In this document: positions 10,437-21,614 of the stretch, one piece after another
Layout: the number at the start of each line of letters is the position of its first letter
Position numbering within the stretch: position 1 is the stretch's first letter
NCBI GenBank assembly: GCA_036186865.1
Contig: AP025062.1
Span: 12,648,940 to 12,712,939 of the forward strand
Length of the DNA stretch: 64,000 nucleotides
Direction: 5' to 3'
DNA from: Eustoma russellianum
Lineage: Eukaryota > Streptophyta > Magnoliopsida > Gentianales > Gentianaceae
Program-made: the position numbers and the translations under genes
Notes under the pieces: generated by a model
The model's database searches: none
Told to the model about the DNA's origin: nothing
Seen by the model: the letters and a program-made list of their open reading frames with translations, nothing else

Positions 10437-13400
10437 TGTTATACCCCATGGACGAGGGGTCCAAAAGAAAAGTAGAACAAATGAAAATAACAAAGATATA
10501 AAATATCCTAATTAGACTAGGAAAAGAAACAAAAAGATAAAGCTAGAAATAAAGTCCTAAGTAAAATAGGAAAAGAAAAAGGATAGGATTTTAATACAAG
10601 TCCTCATTACAACTAGGAATCTACCTAATTTACATTAATAAAATACCCAAACCCCAACCCTTAATCCCTCGGCAGCCCTAAAATCCCCTGCAAAATTCCC
10701 CCCCCACCAGAGATAATCAGCCGAAAAAGAAAAAGGAAGATGCCAAAAACTTTTCCTTTTTCTTTTATATATTTATATATACATACACTATGCACCTATA
10801 CAACACAAACCAAATCACCCCATCTTTCATTAAAGTTTCAGCCAGTCATCCTCTTCCCCATAACACACTTTCTGCCGCCAGAAGCAGAGAGCAAAAAGGA
10901 GCGAATTTTTGGTCCGTTCTTCATCCCGTTATTCGTATATTACGTATAATCGAGACATGAGGCAAGTATCCTTACTATATTTACTATGCTTTTATAAAGT
11001 TATTATACTATTTTCATATCAAATTTGATCATGCATTCGTAATTGTGGGTTGCATAGATTGATGTATATACATATGTATTTGTTGTAGGGGCTGTACTTG
11101 CAATAAATTTTTATGTGTTGTGTTTATACAAAGTTTTAGAAATTATATATATACACATGGATATTATTTATGAGAATCCAAATTTATGTATAAAAATATT
11201 TAGACTGTTTTTATAAGTTAGTTATATATAATTCTGTTTTTATACTTATAATGCTGTTTTTTTAATAAATTATTTAATGATTTATTCTGTTTTTATAAAT
11301 TAGTTATAATTCTGTTTTATTATAAATCTGTTTTTATAATTCTGTTTGTAATTTCTGTTTTATAATTCTGTAATATAATTCTGGTTTTATAATTTCTGTT
11401 TTTTTATTTATGTTTTTATAATTTTGTAATATAATCTGTTTTAATAAATTCTGTTTTTTTTTTTGAAATTATATAATATACACACATATATATACATTTA
11501 ATGTTCCTTTCAAAATTATAAATATTATATATTAAAATATCTCAAAAATAATTAATATATATACATAATTTTGTTTTTCGAATTATATATATGTAAGCAT
11601 ATAAATATTATTTTCGAGATTAATACATATATATATAAAATATAAACTGTTTTTATATAAATTTTACAAATTTTATATTTATAATATCTAATTTAATTAT
11701 ATAATAATTTGGAAAACTGTTTTATTATTTTATTTTCGGATTAAATATTTAATTATTGTAATAAAGAGTTTTTTTAAGAATTATAGATATATATATTATA
11801 TGATTTTCGTTTTTTAAATATACGTTAATTATATAAATTGTTTTTCAGTAAAATTAAATATTTAGTTATTTTAGTTTTGGATATAGAAACATAAACAATT
11901 ATTAAAAAAAAACTTTTTTCGGATAGAATTATATATTTATTTATATTATTTTCAAGATTTAAAACTATATAGAATTATATATAAACTATTTTTATACGTA
12001 ATTATATGATTACCTATGTTATTTCAGATTTAAAATTATATATAAAGTAAGCCAAATTAACCTTTATTATTAGGTATTGATGTTTATACTACAATTGTTT
12101 AGATTCGAGCCTAGAGAAGAAGGAAGTTGATTCGTCAAAAAGGTAGGTGCCTCTTCCCCCTCAAACGAGTATGATTCATGCATGCTTTGATGGTATACTA
12201 ATGTGTTTCGTTGTTTTATTTGTTTTTATTTGTTTAACTTGTAAATTTTATTTCGTTGTTTTTATTTGTTTAAGTTGTAAATTTTGTCTCGTTGTTAGTA
12301 TTTGTTTAAGTTGTTAATTTTGTATATGTTGGAAAGCATGAGATATATTGTTTATGGCTGCTATGTGCGTGTATGTGTGTGAATTTGGTGGTATGATTGA
12401 ATCAAAAACAAATACCCTTAAAGAATTGGTGAAAAAGAGGAACTTTTACATTAGGAGCCTTTAAAAAAAAGTTGTGTTTTGGCCTTAGAATAGGTTCCTA
12501 TAGACTGGAAATAGGAGAAAATGGGGGTTGGGATCGAAAAACAAATCACAGCGCAAGTTGTCACTGGTGGAGCAGCCATTAAATAAATAAATAAATAATT
12601 AAAGTAAGACGGAGAATAGGCCAACCAACGGACCGGGTCGACTGGCCAGCGGGTCGGACCGAAGGCGGCCCATTAACCTCTAAAAAAAATATATATCGGG
12701 TCTGACGGATCAGGCCATGAAAATATAATTAAATATCAATAAGAATTCAAATAAATTCAAGAAATATAAAAGGTTAAAATTAAATTATTTTCACTTAATT
12801 TCTGAAGTTGGTAAATTTAAGTAATTCAAAATTAATAGTAATAAATAGAAGTAAATAAGGGAAACATAGGGAAAATTAGTAGAAAACTCTAGTAAATCAA
12901 TACAAGCTAAGGAAAAATAAGGGTGGTGATAAATAACAACTTTCCAATATTCGTAAAATTTATGAAACCAAATATTGAGTGCCGGAGATGGTGAGGATGG
13001 GCTTACGGGCCCCAGGCGATTTGGTTATTGCATTCATGGCACGTGCATTGCATTTGGAGTGGGTTGAGATGTACGGGTCTCAGACGCTCGAGTGGAGTGG
13101 ATCATGGTGTACGGGCCATGGGTACTCGGTCATGGTGGATCATGGTGTACGGGCCATGGGCATCGGTTAAGGTGGATCGTGGTGTACGGGCCACGGGCAT
13201 CGGTCATGGTGGATTGTAGTGTACGGGCTACAGGCATCCAGTCAATCCCGGGATCATGCATTACATATAGGTCTAGGGGCATATCGCATGACATGATTCT
13301 TGTTGCGTGTAACACGTTAATTGAGCATGCATCACGTACTTGCGCATTTTTATGTGGAGTGCTTTACTTACCGCATCTACTTTATATTATGCATGTTATC

Positions 13401-13885
13401 TTATATTTACGTGCTATGTTGTTATATCATATCTATGTGCTATGTGGCTATATCATTTCGGTATGTACGTTTTGTACTTGTTTGAGGCGGGCATCTACTG
13501 GGTGATTTCTGTCACTCACCCCTACTTCCCAGGTGAGCTGGATGAGGACTACGAGCACATCTTTGTTGAGGACGGAATGGACATAGCTGAGTGGGCTGGT
13601 TGATAGCTGCAGCTAGGATACGAGGGGAACTCTGCAGCTGATTTTTCGTAGTTATCTTTTGGGGATTTCACAGACTTCTTTATTACTTTTATTATCAGAA
13701 TTTTTATTCAGTAATGTAATGATTGTTATTGGAGTTTAATTTAAGTTATGATTTACGTTTCCGTGAGAAAAATTTCTACGTTATTTCTGACGTGTAAGAG
13801 ATTGATTCGACGCCTTGTATTCTCCTCAGCGAGATACGGTGGGTGCACTGTTCCCGATGCTAGGGTTCGGGAGAGGGGTGCTACA
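10437..13885 (+). repeat. 3' LTR of chromovirus A (3449 bp)
   Basis: Runs from TGTTATACCCC to GGGGTGCTACA. In order it holds a TATA-like AT-rich start, a leader around 10740-10960 ending in a possible GC-type splice donor (AG|GCAAGT, 10962) with a second donor-like AAG|GTAGGT near 12143, a very AT-rich kilobase (10970-12070), a short tandem array (13098-13245), CACTCACCCCTACTTCCCAG (acceptor AG at 13531-13532), a tiny acidic ORF ending at 13603 (YEHIFVEDGMDIAEW), and CGCCTTGTATTCTCC before the end. The 3' end is ~80% like LTR C. CATGA follows, which is a position inside LTR B, so A was inserted in B. Confidence 0.85.
13098..13245 (+). repeat. ~37-bp tandem repeat in LTR A, four units
   Basis: Units begin TGGATCATGGTGTACGGGCC or variants and contain GGGCATCGGTCATGG; the last unit is more diverged. 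They create short ORFs on both strands that have no protein-like features otherwise. Confidence 0.85.
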
Positions 13886-16527
13886 CATGAACTCCCTTTC
13901 TTCATACCCAAAACCGTGTGTTTTATGGTGTAAATAGGTGAAAGCCATCAACTTTCTTAGGTGGTGACATATTGTGGTGCTTGAATCTCCATTCCAAGCT
14001 CATTTTGGTAAGATGTTCTAGCCCTCAAACCTATCCTATTTCCTCTATTGAATAAAGACTAATCTTTTCATTTCCTTAAAACCGTATGCTTAAGGTGAAG
14101 AAGGTGAAGGATTTCATCACATCTCACTTGATAACCAAGCAAAGACAGGAGCTTTAGCTTAAAGAGGCAAGTATACTTTAACCCCTTACAATATATGTGA
14201 TTATGTGCATACTTGAATGTCTAGAAGCTTAAGACATGATTTTAGTGAGAATATGCCTAAGTTGTTACCTTTTCTTATCTTTTGAAAGGTTGGATGATAG
14301 ACCTCTCTTATGTTGCAATATAAAGCATGTTTAAACTTGAAATAAGAGTTAAAAGTGATGGATTAGGGACTGCCCTATGTTTGATATTGAATGAGACATG
14401 ATTGGTATGAAACCTAGCATTTTAGTGATTTTAATATGTGAAATTGTTGGACTACAGGACTGTTTTGTTTAGAAGGAATGAACAGCCCATATGAAAGACT
14501 TTTGCATGCTAAAAAGGACTTGAATTAGTATAGGAAAGCCTTATTATGTCTATTGAATGATCATTAACTTGGATTATAGGCTAAAGAACAAAATTAGGAA
14601 GGAAAGGATACTTCTATGCATGTTGGTTGAAAACAGAGTTCTGGACAGATTTTATGCTAAATTGATGGACTTAGCTAAAGACCTTCTAAACGTTTGATTG
14701 AGCTTATTTTTGGTGTGGTAGTAGCTTATCATGTCTATTTTATTATGGAGTTGGAATTTCTGGAAAATCATTTGTGAATTGGTCAGAAATGAATTTTTAG
14801 TATCAAGGGGTCAAAACAGTTTCTGGTTGTACCACCTGAGGGAGAAAAATTATTTAAGTGCCTTAAACATCTTGGATTGACCTGAAATTTTTACAATAAG
14901 TACTTAAGACATAGAGCTAAGTATCCATGTAAAGAAATTGATTTTATCTATTGTTCTTGATGGTAAACCATTGAGGTAAATTTGGTGTAACATTCTGGAA
15001 AACAGGACAGATTGACCCTTTGTGCTTGTATGACTTGTATCGTATTTATTTTGGCTTGTTTTGGTGAATGGGCATTTGAATATTGTTCATAAAGGAAATA
15101 GGAAAGATTTCCATGTGCTAAGTGAGCCCCATAATGAGTTTATGGATGGAGACAAGGTAAGGAATGGAGTTGAGAGTGCAGCAGAATTTCTGTTGTACCC
15201 TTGTTGGGAATTATTTTTTATTGAGGTACCTACGCTTGTCGAAATCGCATGAAATTTGTACAGAATGTAGTTAAGATCATGTGGTGCATGTCCATATTTT
15301 TAGTTTCTGGAAAATAGGCTCAAAAGGTTGATTTTGAGGCCGGGCAATACAGGACATGCTGCTGGATCGTTTTCCAGCCCATGAAGAAAGTTGTTTATGA
15401 TGTTATAAGTGCATTTTACCATGTTGCATCCCATGCACTTGCATTGACATGCTCATATGTTCCATGCTCATGATTTTGTTGATGTTTTATATAAAGTTTC
15501 TGTTTTGAAAGAATTTCGGTCCTTTCTGGCCAGCTTAACCCGCTACAAATCCGGGGTGAATTGATCTGAAGAAGTATAAGAACCGATCCAGGCCCGGTAT
15601 AATAGGTCTGATGAAATATAAGAACCGATCCAGGCCCGGTATAATAGGTCTGAAGAGTATAAGAACCGAGCCAGGTCCGGTATAATAGACCTGAAGGTGA
15701 TCATGTTATAAGAACCGAGTCATGCCCGGTATAATAGGCTGACACACTCTCTTGTTTTATGATGAGCATGATTTAAAAGAAAGAAAGAAGTTCAAGTATT
15801 TTTATGGGCATGTCTAAAAGAAAGAAAGAATGTTTTCCGTTACATTTGCATCGCATTCACATTTTCATACACATTATGCATGATACCTTTTCATAGAAGT
15901 AAAGGGTTGGCTATAGCACATAGAATCTAACTAAGTGATGACATTTAGATCTTAGCTAAGTGTTGATATGACTTTAAGTATGATGCTTCGGAAAGGTATT
16001 GGCAGGTATGTTTTAACTTAAGGAATTGGGGTTTGATTCTTGTATGCCGTTTTCTCTTTATTGTACGGTGTTATTGTATACTTGCTGGTGACTTTGTCGC
16101 TCACCCATTTATTTTTTCCCCCAGAGCCAGGTAATGAAGTTGAATGGATTGATGATGAGCCAAGGGTGCCATACCCATAGGTTATTGAAGTCGCTGTTAA
16201 GAGAATGATAATGGAAGCTTTTGATGAACCTTTGGGACATTTTGGGACTTAGCTATTTTCGGATTCTTTTCGGATAATGTTTGTATAATTTCGCGGTGTA
16301 GTTTGCTATCGGTTCAGTTTGTATAATTTTGCTATGTATTCGAGATTTGACGCTTTCGGATTAAGGTTCAAATTCTGCCGTATTTTTATCTACCTGTTAA
16401 GATCGTGACTTTGTAATCCATGCTATCCACGGGTTTTACAAGTTAAGTATCGACGCTTTGTATTTTTCCGAGAGGGAAAGTACGGCGGGTGCACCGTACG
16501 AGGGGTAGCCGAGTACGGGGCGCTACA
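13886..16527 (+). repeat. 5' LTR of chromovirus B, truncated at its left
   Basis: 2642 bp, collinear and equal in length with 22615-25256 of the 3' LTR, with roughly 1-2% differences. It ends GGGGCGCTACA. The first 1000 bp of the LTR (counterpart of 21615-22614, including promoter and leader) are missing because element A starts at exactly this point. It keeps the tandem array at 15573-15742, CGCTCACCC, the acceptor CCCCCAG (AG 16123-16124) and the small ORF ending EVEWIDDEPRVPYP at 16180. Confidence 0.93.
15573..15742 (+). repeat. ~40-50-bp tandem repeat in LTR B, four units
   Basis: Each unit contains TATAAGAACCGA and CCGGTATAATAGG, with a partial inverted relation between AACCG and CGGT. 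The same array is in the 3' LTR at 24302-24471. Confidence 0.9.
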
Positions 16528-16529
16528 GG

Positions 16530-16541
16530 TGGTATCAGAGC
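16530..16541 (+). promoter_or_regulatory. Primer binding site of chromovirus B
   Basis: TGGTATCAGAGC, complement of the 3' end of plant initiator-Met tRNA, two bases after the LTR end. Confidence 0.92.
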
Positions 16542-18063
16542 CAAGGCTCTAGATTCGGGCAGAACGTAGAAGCTAAGTTATGATCTTAGAAATCTAAGAA
16601 TTGATCTTAGACTTAAGTCATGATCTTAGAAAAGAGATGGCATTAGCTTAGACAACTTAGATTGGAAATAGGGTCCCCTAGTTGATCTGACCTGATATGT
16701 CGCATATTAACTCTTTTTCTTGCTTTAAATTCCTTTTTCCTAGCATGTCTAAAATCAGTCAGTCATTTCGATCCATATATACATATATATATCTTTCTTA
16801 TCCGTATACAGATGGTTCGGACTCGTGGTAGACCTCGCAGAGATGCTGCCCATGCACCCGAACCAAACCCTCCACAACCTCAAGATCAAGTCCCTCCCCC
16901 TCCACCGCAGAATGAAAATCCCCCACCAGCTCAAAGAAACCCTCTTCCGCAAGTGCCACTTCTTATTCCGGATTTCCAATCATTCTGTCAGACCGTAACT
17001 CAGATTAGCCAGGGAATGATTCAGCAAGTTGCCCTTCCTCCACCTTATGAACCGATAAGAGATGCGCAGTATTACTTTGAGAAACTCAAGCGAGCGAATG
17101 TACCTCCTTTTGAAGGCAAGTCTGACCCCGATATGGCTGAAAAATGGCTAGATGAAGTGGAGAACTGTTTTGAACTGAATGGAGCCCCTAACAATATGAA
17201 AACAAAAGCTGTGAGGCCTTTCCTCCTTGGTGAGGCGAACCAGTGGTGGAAGGCTAAGTTGCAACCTTTGCCCCGACCCATTCCATAGGAGAGATTCATC
17301 CAAGAGTTCAACAAGTTTTATTTTCCCCCGTCAGTAAAGATGCAAAAGAGGCATGATTTTGAAATGTTGAAGCAAGAACCTGTTATGACTGTGTCTGAAT
17401 ATGTGAGCAAGTTTCTGGCTTTAGGTAGATTTTCTCCGGCTACGATGAATGATGAGGAATCTAAGATGGTGAAGTTTGAGAGTGGGATGAACCCAAGGAT
17501 TCGCACTTGGTTGGTAAATGTTATCTCTGCTGATTTTGAGGCACTTGTTGATGCATGTTATCGGATCGAGAAGGATATCATTCGTCGCGATGCGACGGTG
17601 GGCCAGAAAAGAGGAAGGGACACTTCCGGTGATAAAGGAGCAAGGAAAATGACTAGACAGAATTTTCATGGGAGGCAAGGTAGACAGCAGAATCAGAACC
17701 AAAGAGGAAATCAGAATCGTGGACAGCGCCGTGGGCAGAATCAGAATAATCAGAGAAATAATCAAGGAAATCAAGGACAGCAGCAGCAGGCCATTCCCAT
17801 GTGTCCCCATTGTCAGAAGAATCATTTGGGCGAGTGCTATGTACAAGCCGGTAAGTGCTTTGGTTGCGGCAAGACTGGTCATATAATTAGGGATTGTCCT
17901 GATAAGGGAGCTGCTTGTGCTGGATGTGGAAAGACTGGGCATATTCTGAGAGATTGTCGAGAGCGTGGTGGTCAGCAGCAGAGGAACCAACGTCAGCGCT
18001 CGAATGCGCGTGTGCATGTGATGACCGATGCTGCAGTTGAGAAAGCTGGAGACGTCGTGGCTG

Positions 18064-18137
18064 GTATGATTTAAATTATGTAATGCTAATTCAATAAATA
18101 TTATATTGCTGCGTAGTTAAATCTTTTCATAATTCAG
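18064..18137 (+). other. Intron-like segment 1 at gag/protease boundary (74 bp)
   Basis: GTATGA at 18064 to AATTCAG at 18137; AT-rich, with a TGCTAAT branch-like motif. Phase 1: codon G|GC reads Gly across the junction and the frame continues into AILVCCMPAKVLFDSG. Without removal translation stops at TAA 18072-18074, right after gag. Confidence 0.75.
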
Positions 18138-18976
18138 GCGCTATTCTTGTATGTTGTATGCCCGCAAAAGTGTTGTTTGATAGTGGCGCCAGCCACTCCT
18201 TTATATCTAAGAAATTTGCAAAGGGATTTGACCATGATCCTATCCGGCTGAAATCACCCTATTGAATCCAAGCCGCGGGTGATCAAGTACTTACATCTCA
18301 TTATCTGTATAAGAATTGCGCGGTCGAGCTCGATGACCATCGGTTTGCGGCTGATCTGATCCCGATTGCTATGAGTGACTTTGACATTATTCTTGGTATG
18401 GACTGGTTGTCTAAGAACCATGCCCATATTGACTGCAATCAAAAGAAAGTCACTTTCAGAGCCCCGGAGCAAGAGGAAGTATCATTTCAAGGAGGTCCCA
18501 AGTTGAAGAAGTCAAAGAATATTTTTGTGAATACAGCTCGTGCCCGTCGAGCGTTGCGAAAGGGATGTCAAGGCTATCTTGTTTATGCTCTTAGTGCCGA
18601 GCCGGCAGCAGTGGACATTTCGCAAGTTCCAGTAGTTCAAGAGTTTCTTGATGTTTTTCCAGAGGAACTACCAGGACTTCCCCCTGATCGAGAAATTTCC
18701 TTTGAGATAAATCTCATCCCCGGAGGTGAGCCCATTTCTAAAGCTCCTTACCGCATGGCACCCGCTGAGCTGAAGGAACTAAAAGAGCAATTGCATGAGT
18801 TATTGGAAAAGAAGTTGATTCGTCCAAGTGTGTCACCATGGGGTGCCCCAGTTTTATTTGTAAAGAAGAAGGATGGAGGTATGCGGCTATGTATTGATTA
18901 TCGGGAACTCAACAAGATCACCGTAAAGAATAAGTATCCGTTGCCTCGGATCGACGATCTGTTCGACCAGCTTCGG

Positions 18977-19043
18977 GTCAGTAATTACCAAGTCTTATTT
19001 CAATATAATAATCATGAATAATATCTAACGTATTCTAATGCAG
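18977..19043 (+). other. Intron-like segment 2 inside RT (67 bp)
   Basis: GTCAGT donor at 18977 to TAATGCAG at 19043, with TCTAAC and TTCTAAT branch-like motifs. Phase 0: LFDQLR joins GARVFSKVDLRSGY, which is the uninterrupted RT order known in the family. The segment has an in-frame stop (19019-19021) and a length not divisible by three. Confidence 0.82.
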
Positions 19044-21573
19044 GGAGCTCGGGTGTTTAGCAAAGTGGACCTAAGATCTGGATATTTTCAATTGAAGATA
19101 AGAGCTGAGGATATTCCTAAGACAGCATTCAGGACGAGATATGGACATTATGAATTTCTCGTGATGCCTTTCGGACTGACCAACGCCCCTGCAGCGTTTA
19201 TGGATCTTATGAATCGGGTGTTTCGGGACCAGTTGGATAAGTATGTGGTCGTCTTTATTGACGATATCCTGATTTATTCGCCTGATGAGGAAACTCATAC
19301 AGCCCATCTGAGGACAATACTTGGTATTCTAAGAAAGCATCAGCTCTATGCGAAATTCAGTAAATGTGAGTTTTGGTTGCATAGTGTGTCATTTCTGGGC
19401 CATATTATTACTGAAAATGGGATTTCGGTTGATCCCAGAAAGATTGAGGCAATTACCGAGTGGCCGAGGCCGACCAATGTCACTGAAGTAAGGAGTTTTC
19501 TCGGACTGGCCGGTTACTACTGCAAGTTTGTTGAAGGATTTTCAAGGATAGCTATGCCACTCACTAGATTGACTCAGAAGAAGACAAAATTTGCATGGAA
19601 TGTGGATTGTGAAAGTAGCTTTTCTGAGCTGAAGGCAAGGTTGACGTCTACACCAGTTTTGGCTCAACCCATTTCAGGAGAACAGTTTGTGATCTACAGT
19701 GATGCTTCCAAGAATGGATTGGGTTGTGTTCTTATGCAGAATGGGCGTGTGATTGCGTATGCGTCTCGCTAGCTTAAGCTGTTTGAGCAGAATTATCCAG
19801 TACATGACCTTGAGCTTGTAGCAGTTGTATTTGCTCTGAAGATTTGGCGTCATTATCTGTATGGAGAGAAGTGTGAGATCTTCACGGATCATAAGAGTTT
19901 GAAATACCTCTTCACTCAAAAGGAGCTAAATATGCACCAAAGGCGATGGCTTGAGTTGATCAAGGATTATGACATCTCTATTCAGTATCATCCAGGTAAA
20001 GCTAATAGAGTTGCTGATGCTTTGAGTCGTAAGACGAGTCATCCTCGTCAACCACCTTTACAGCGTGATATGGAAGAGTTGGGTCTGGAAGAAGTGAATT
20101 CGATTTCCGACGTGCTTGCAAAGTTAGTAGTGGTTCCTTCTTTGATCGATAGGATTAAGGAGACTCAAGATAAGGATGATGCATTGATGAAAGTTAAGAG
20201 CAAGCTGAAGAAGAAGCCATCTGACGATTTTGAAGTCCGTAGTGACGGCAGTTTATGGTTTAGAGATCGATTGTGTGTGCCTAATGATGACGCGATAAGA
20301 AGTGAAGTGCTTCAGGAAGCCCACAATTCTCACTTGTCTATTCACCCAGGAGCAAATAAGATGTATCATGACTTGAAGCAAAAGTTTTGGTGGCCAGGAA
20401 TGAAGAATCAGATAGCAGACTTTGTTGAGAAATGTCTTGTATGTCAGAAAGTCAAAGCAGAACATCAAAGGCCAGCTGGATTATTGCAACCACTTGAGGT
20501 GCCTGAGTGGAAGTGGGATCACATCGCTATGGATTTTGTGACCAATTCACCTAAGACAAGAAGTGAATATGACACTATTTGGGTTGTTGTGGATCGTCTG
20601 ACGAAGAGCGCTCATTTCATGGCGATATCGATTAAAGCACCCATGGAAAAGTTGGCTTCTACTTATGTTGATCAGATTGTATGTTTGCATGGAGTTCCTA
20701 TAAGCATAGTTTGTGACCGAGATCCCCGCTTTACATCAAGGTTTTGGACGGCATTTCAGAAAGCGATGGGTACGGAAGTTCGCATGAGTTCAGCTTTTCA
20801 TCCCCAGACTGACGGTCAATCAGAGAGAACAATTCAAACATTGGAGGACATGTTGCGTGCTTGTGTGTTGGACTTTGGAGGTAGCTGGGATAAGAGTTTG
20901 AAGTTGGTTGAGTTTTCAAACAATAACAGCTATCACCGATCTATTGGAATGGCTCCTTATGAAGCTCTTTATGGAAGAAAATGTCGGTCGCCATTGTATT
21001 GGGATGAGATTGGAGATAAGATTTTCACAGGACCTGACTTAGTGGAGCAAACCAAGGAAAAGGTTATGATTGTAAGACAAAGATTGAAGGCTGCTCAGGA
21101 TAGAAGCAAGGCGTGGGCCGATGTGAGGCGTCGACCACTTGAGTTTCAAGTAGGAGATAAAGTATTCTTGAAGGTATCCCCATCGAAAGGAGTAAAGCGG
21201 TTCGGAATTAAAGGGAAACTTAGTCCTAGATTCATTGGACCATTCGAGATCTTGGAAAGGATTGGAGAAGTTGCTTATAGACTTGCACTACCACCATCGT
21301 CGTCTCAATTACACAATGTGTTTCATATATCTCAATTGCGTAAGTATGTGCATGATTCGAGCCATATGATGGATGAGCAACCTTTGAGGATTGAAGCTGA
21401 TATATCATATGTTGAGGAGCCCGAAAGGATAATTGATAGGGAAGTGAAAGCATTAAGAAATAAGTATATTCCCCGGGTCAAGGTGCAATGGAAGAACCAT
21501 TCAGTTGATGAGGCCACTTGGGAGTTAGAGGAAGGCATGAAGCCAAAGTACCCCTATCTCTTTGACAGTTCAT

Positions 21574-21614
21574 AAGTTTCGGGGACGAAACTTTATTGAA
21601 GGGGGGAAGGATAT
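21574..21614 (+). promoter_or_regulatory. Conserved 3' hairpin and polypurine tract of chromovirus B
   Basis: AAGTTTCGGGGACGAAACTT (21574-21593) straddles the end of pol (stop 21573-21575). GAAGGGGGGAAGGA follows as the purine tract, then the LTR start TGTACCCC. Confidence 0.88.

Larger units (their letters stand above)
16812..21575 (+). pseudogene. gag-pol: gag-pol of chromovirus B (Tekay/Del-like), near complete with two intron-like gaps
   Basis: Ty3/gypsy polyprotein with chromodomain. Start MVRTRGRPRR at 16812. Gag runs to ~18063: capsid region, then a Gln/Asn/Arg-rich stretch and three zinc-binding motifs (CPHCQKNHLGEC, CFGCGKTGHIIRDC, CAGCGKTGHILRDC). Protease follows the first gap with VLFDSGASHSF (18170s). 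RT has the conserved start SKAPYRMAP, then KVDLRSGY after the second gap and the YVVVFIDD active site near 19260. RNase H (YSDASKNG, FTDHKSL), integrase with an HHCC zinc region (SIHPGANKMYHDL, CLVCQKVKAEH), then DF, DRDPRF and SERTIQT, and a C-terminal chromodomain (VKVQWKNHSVDEATWELEE). Three in-frame stops: 17286 TAG (probable former Trp TGG), 18263 TGA, 19770 TAG (probable former Gln CAG). Removing 18064-18137 and 18977-19043 keeps one frame throughout. Apart from these stops it is well preserved. Confidence 0.93.

Noticed and set aside
13092..13505. 137-codon ORF in LTR A
   Set aside because: Starts in a tandem repeat and crosses simple LTR sequence; no homology signal.
17421..18017. 198-codon minus-strand ORF
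   Set aside because: Shadow of gag of element B; composition mirrors the Gln/Asn/Arg-rich coding strand.
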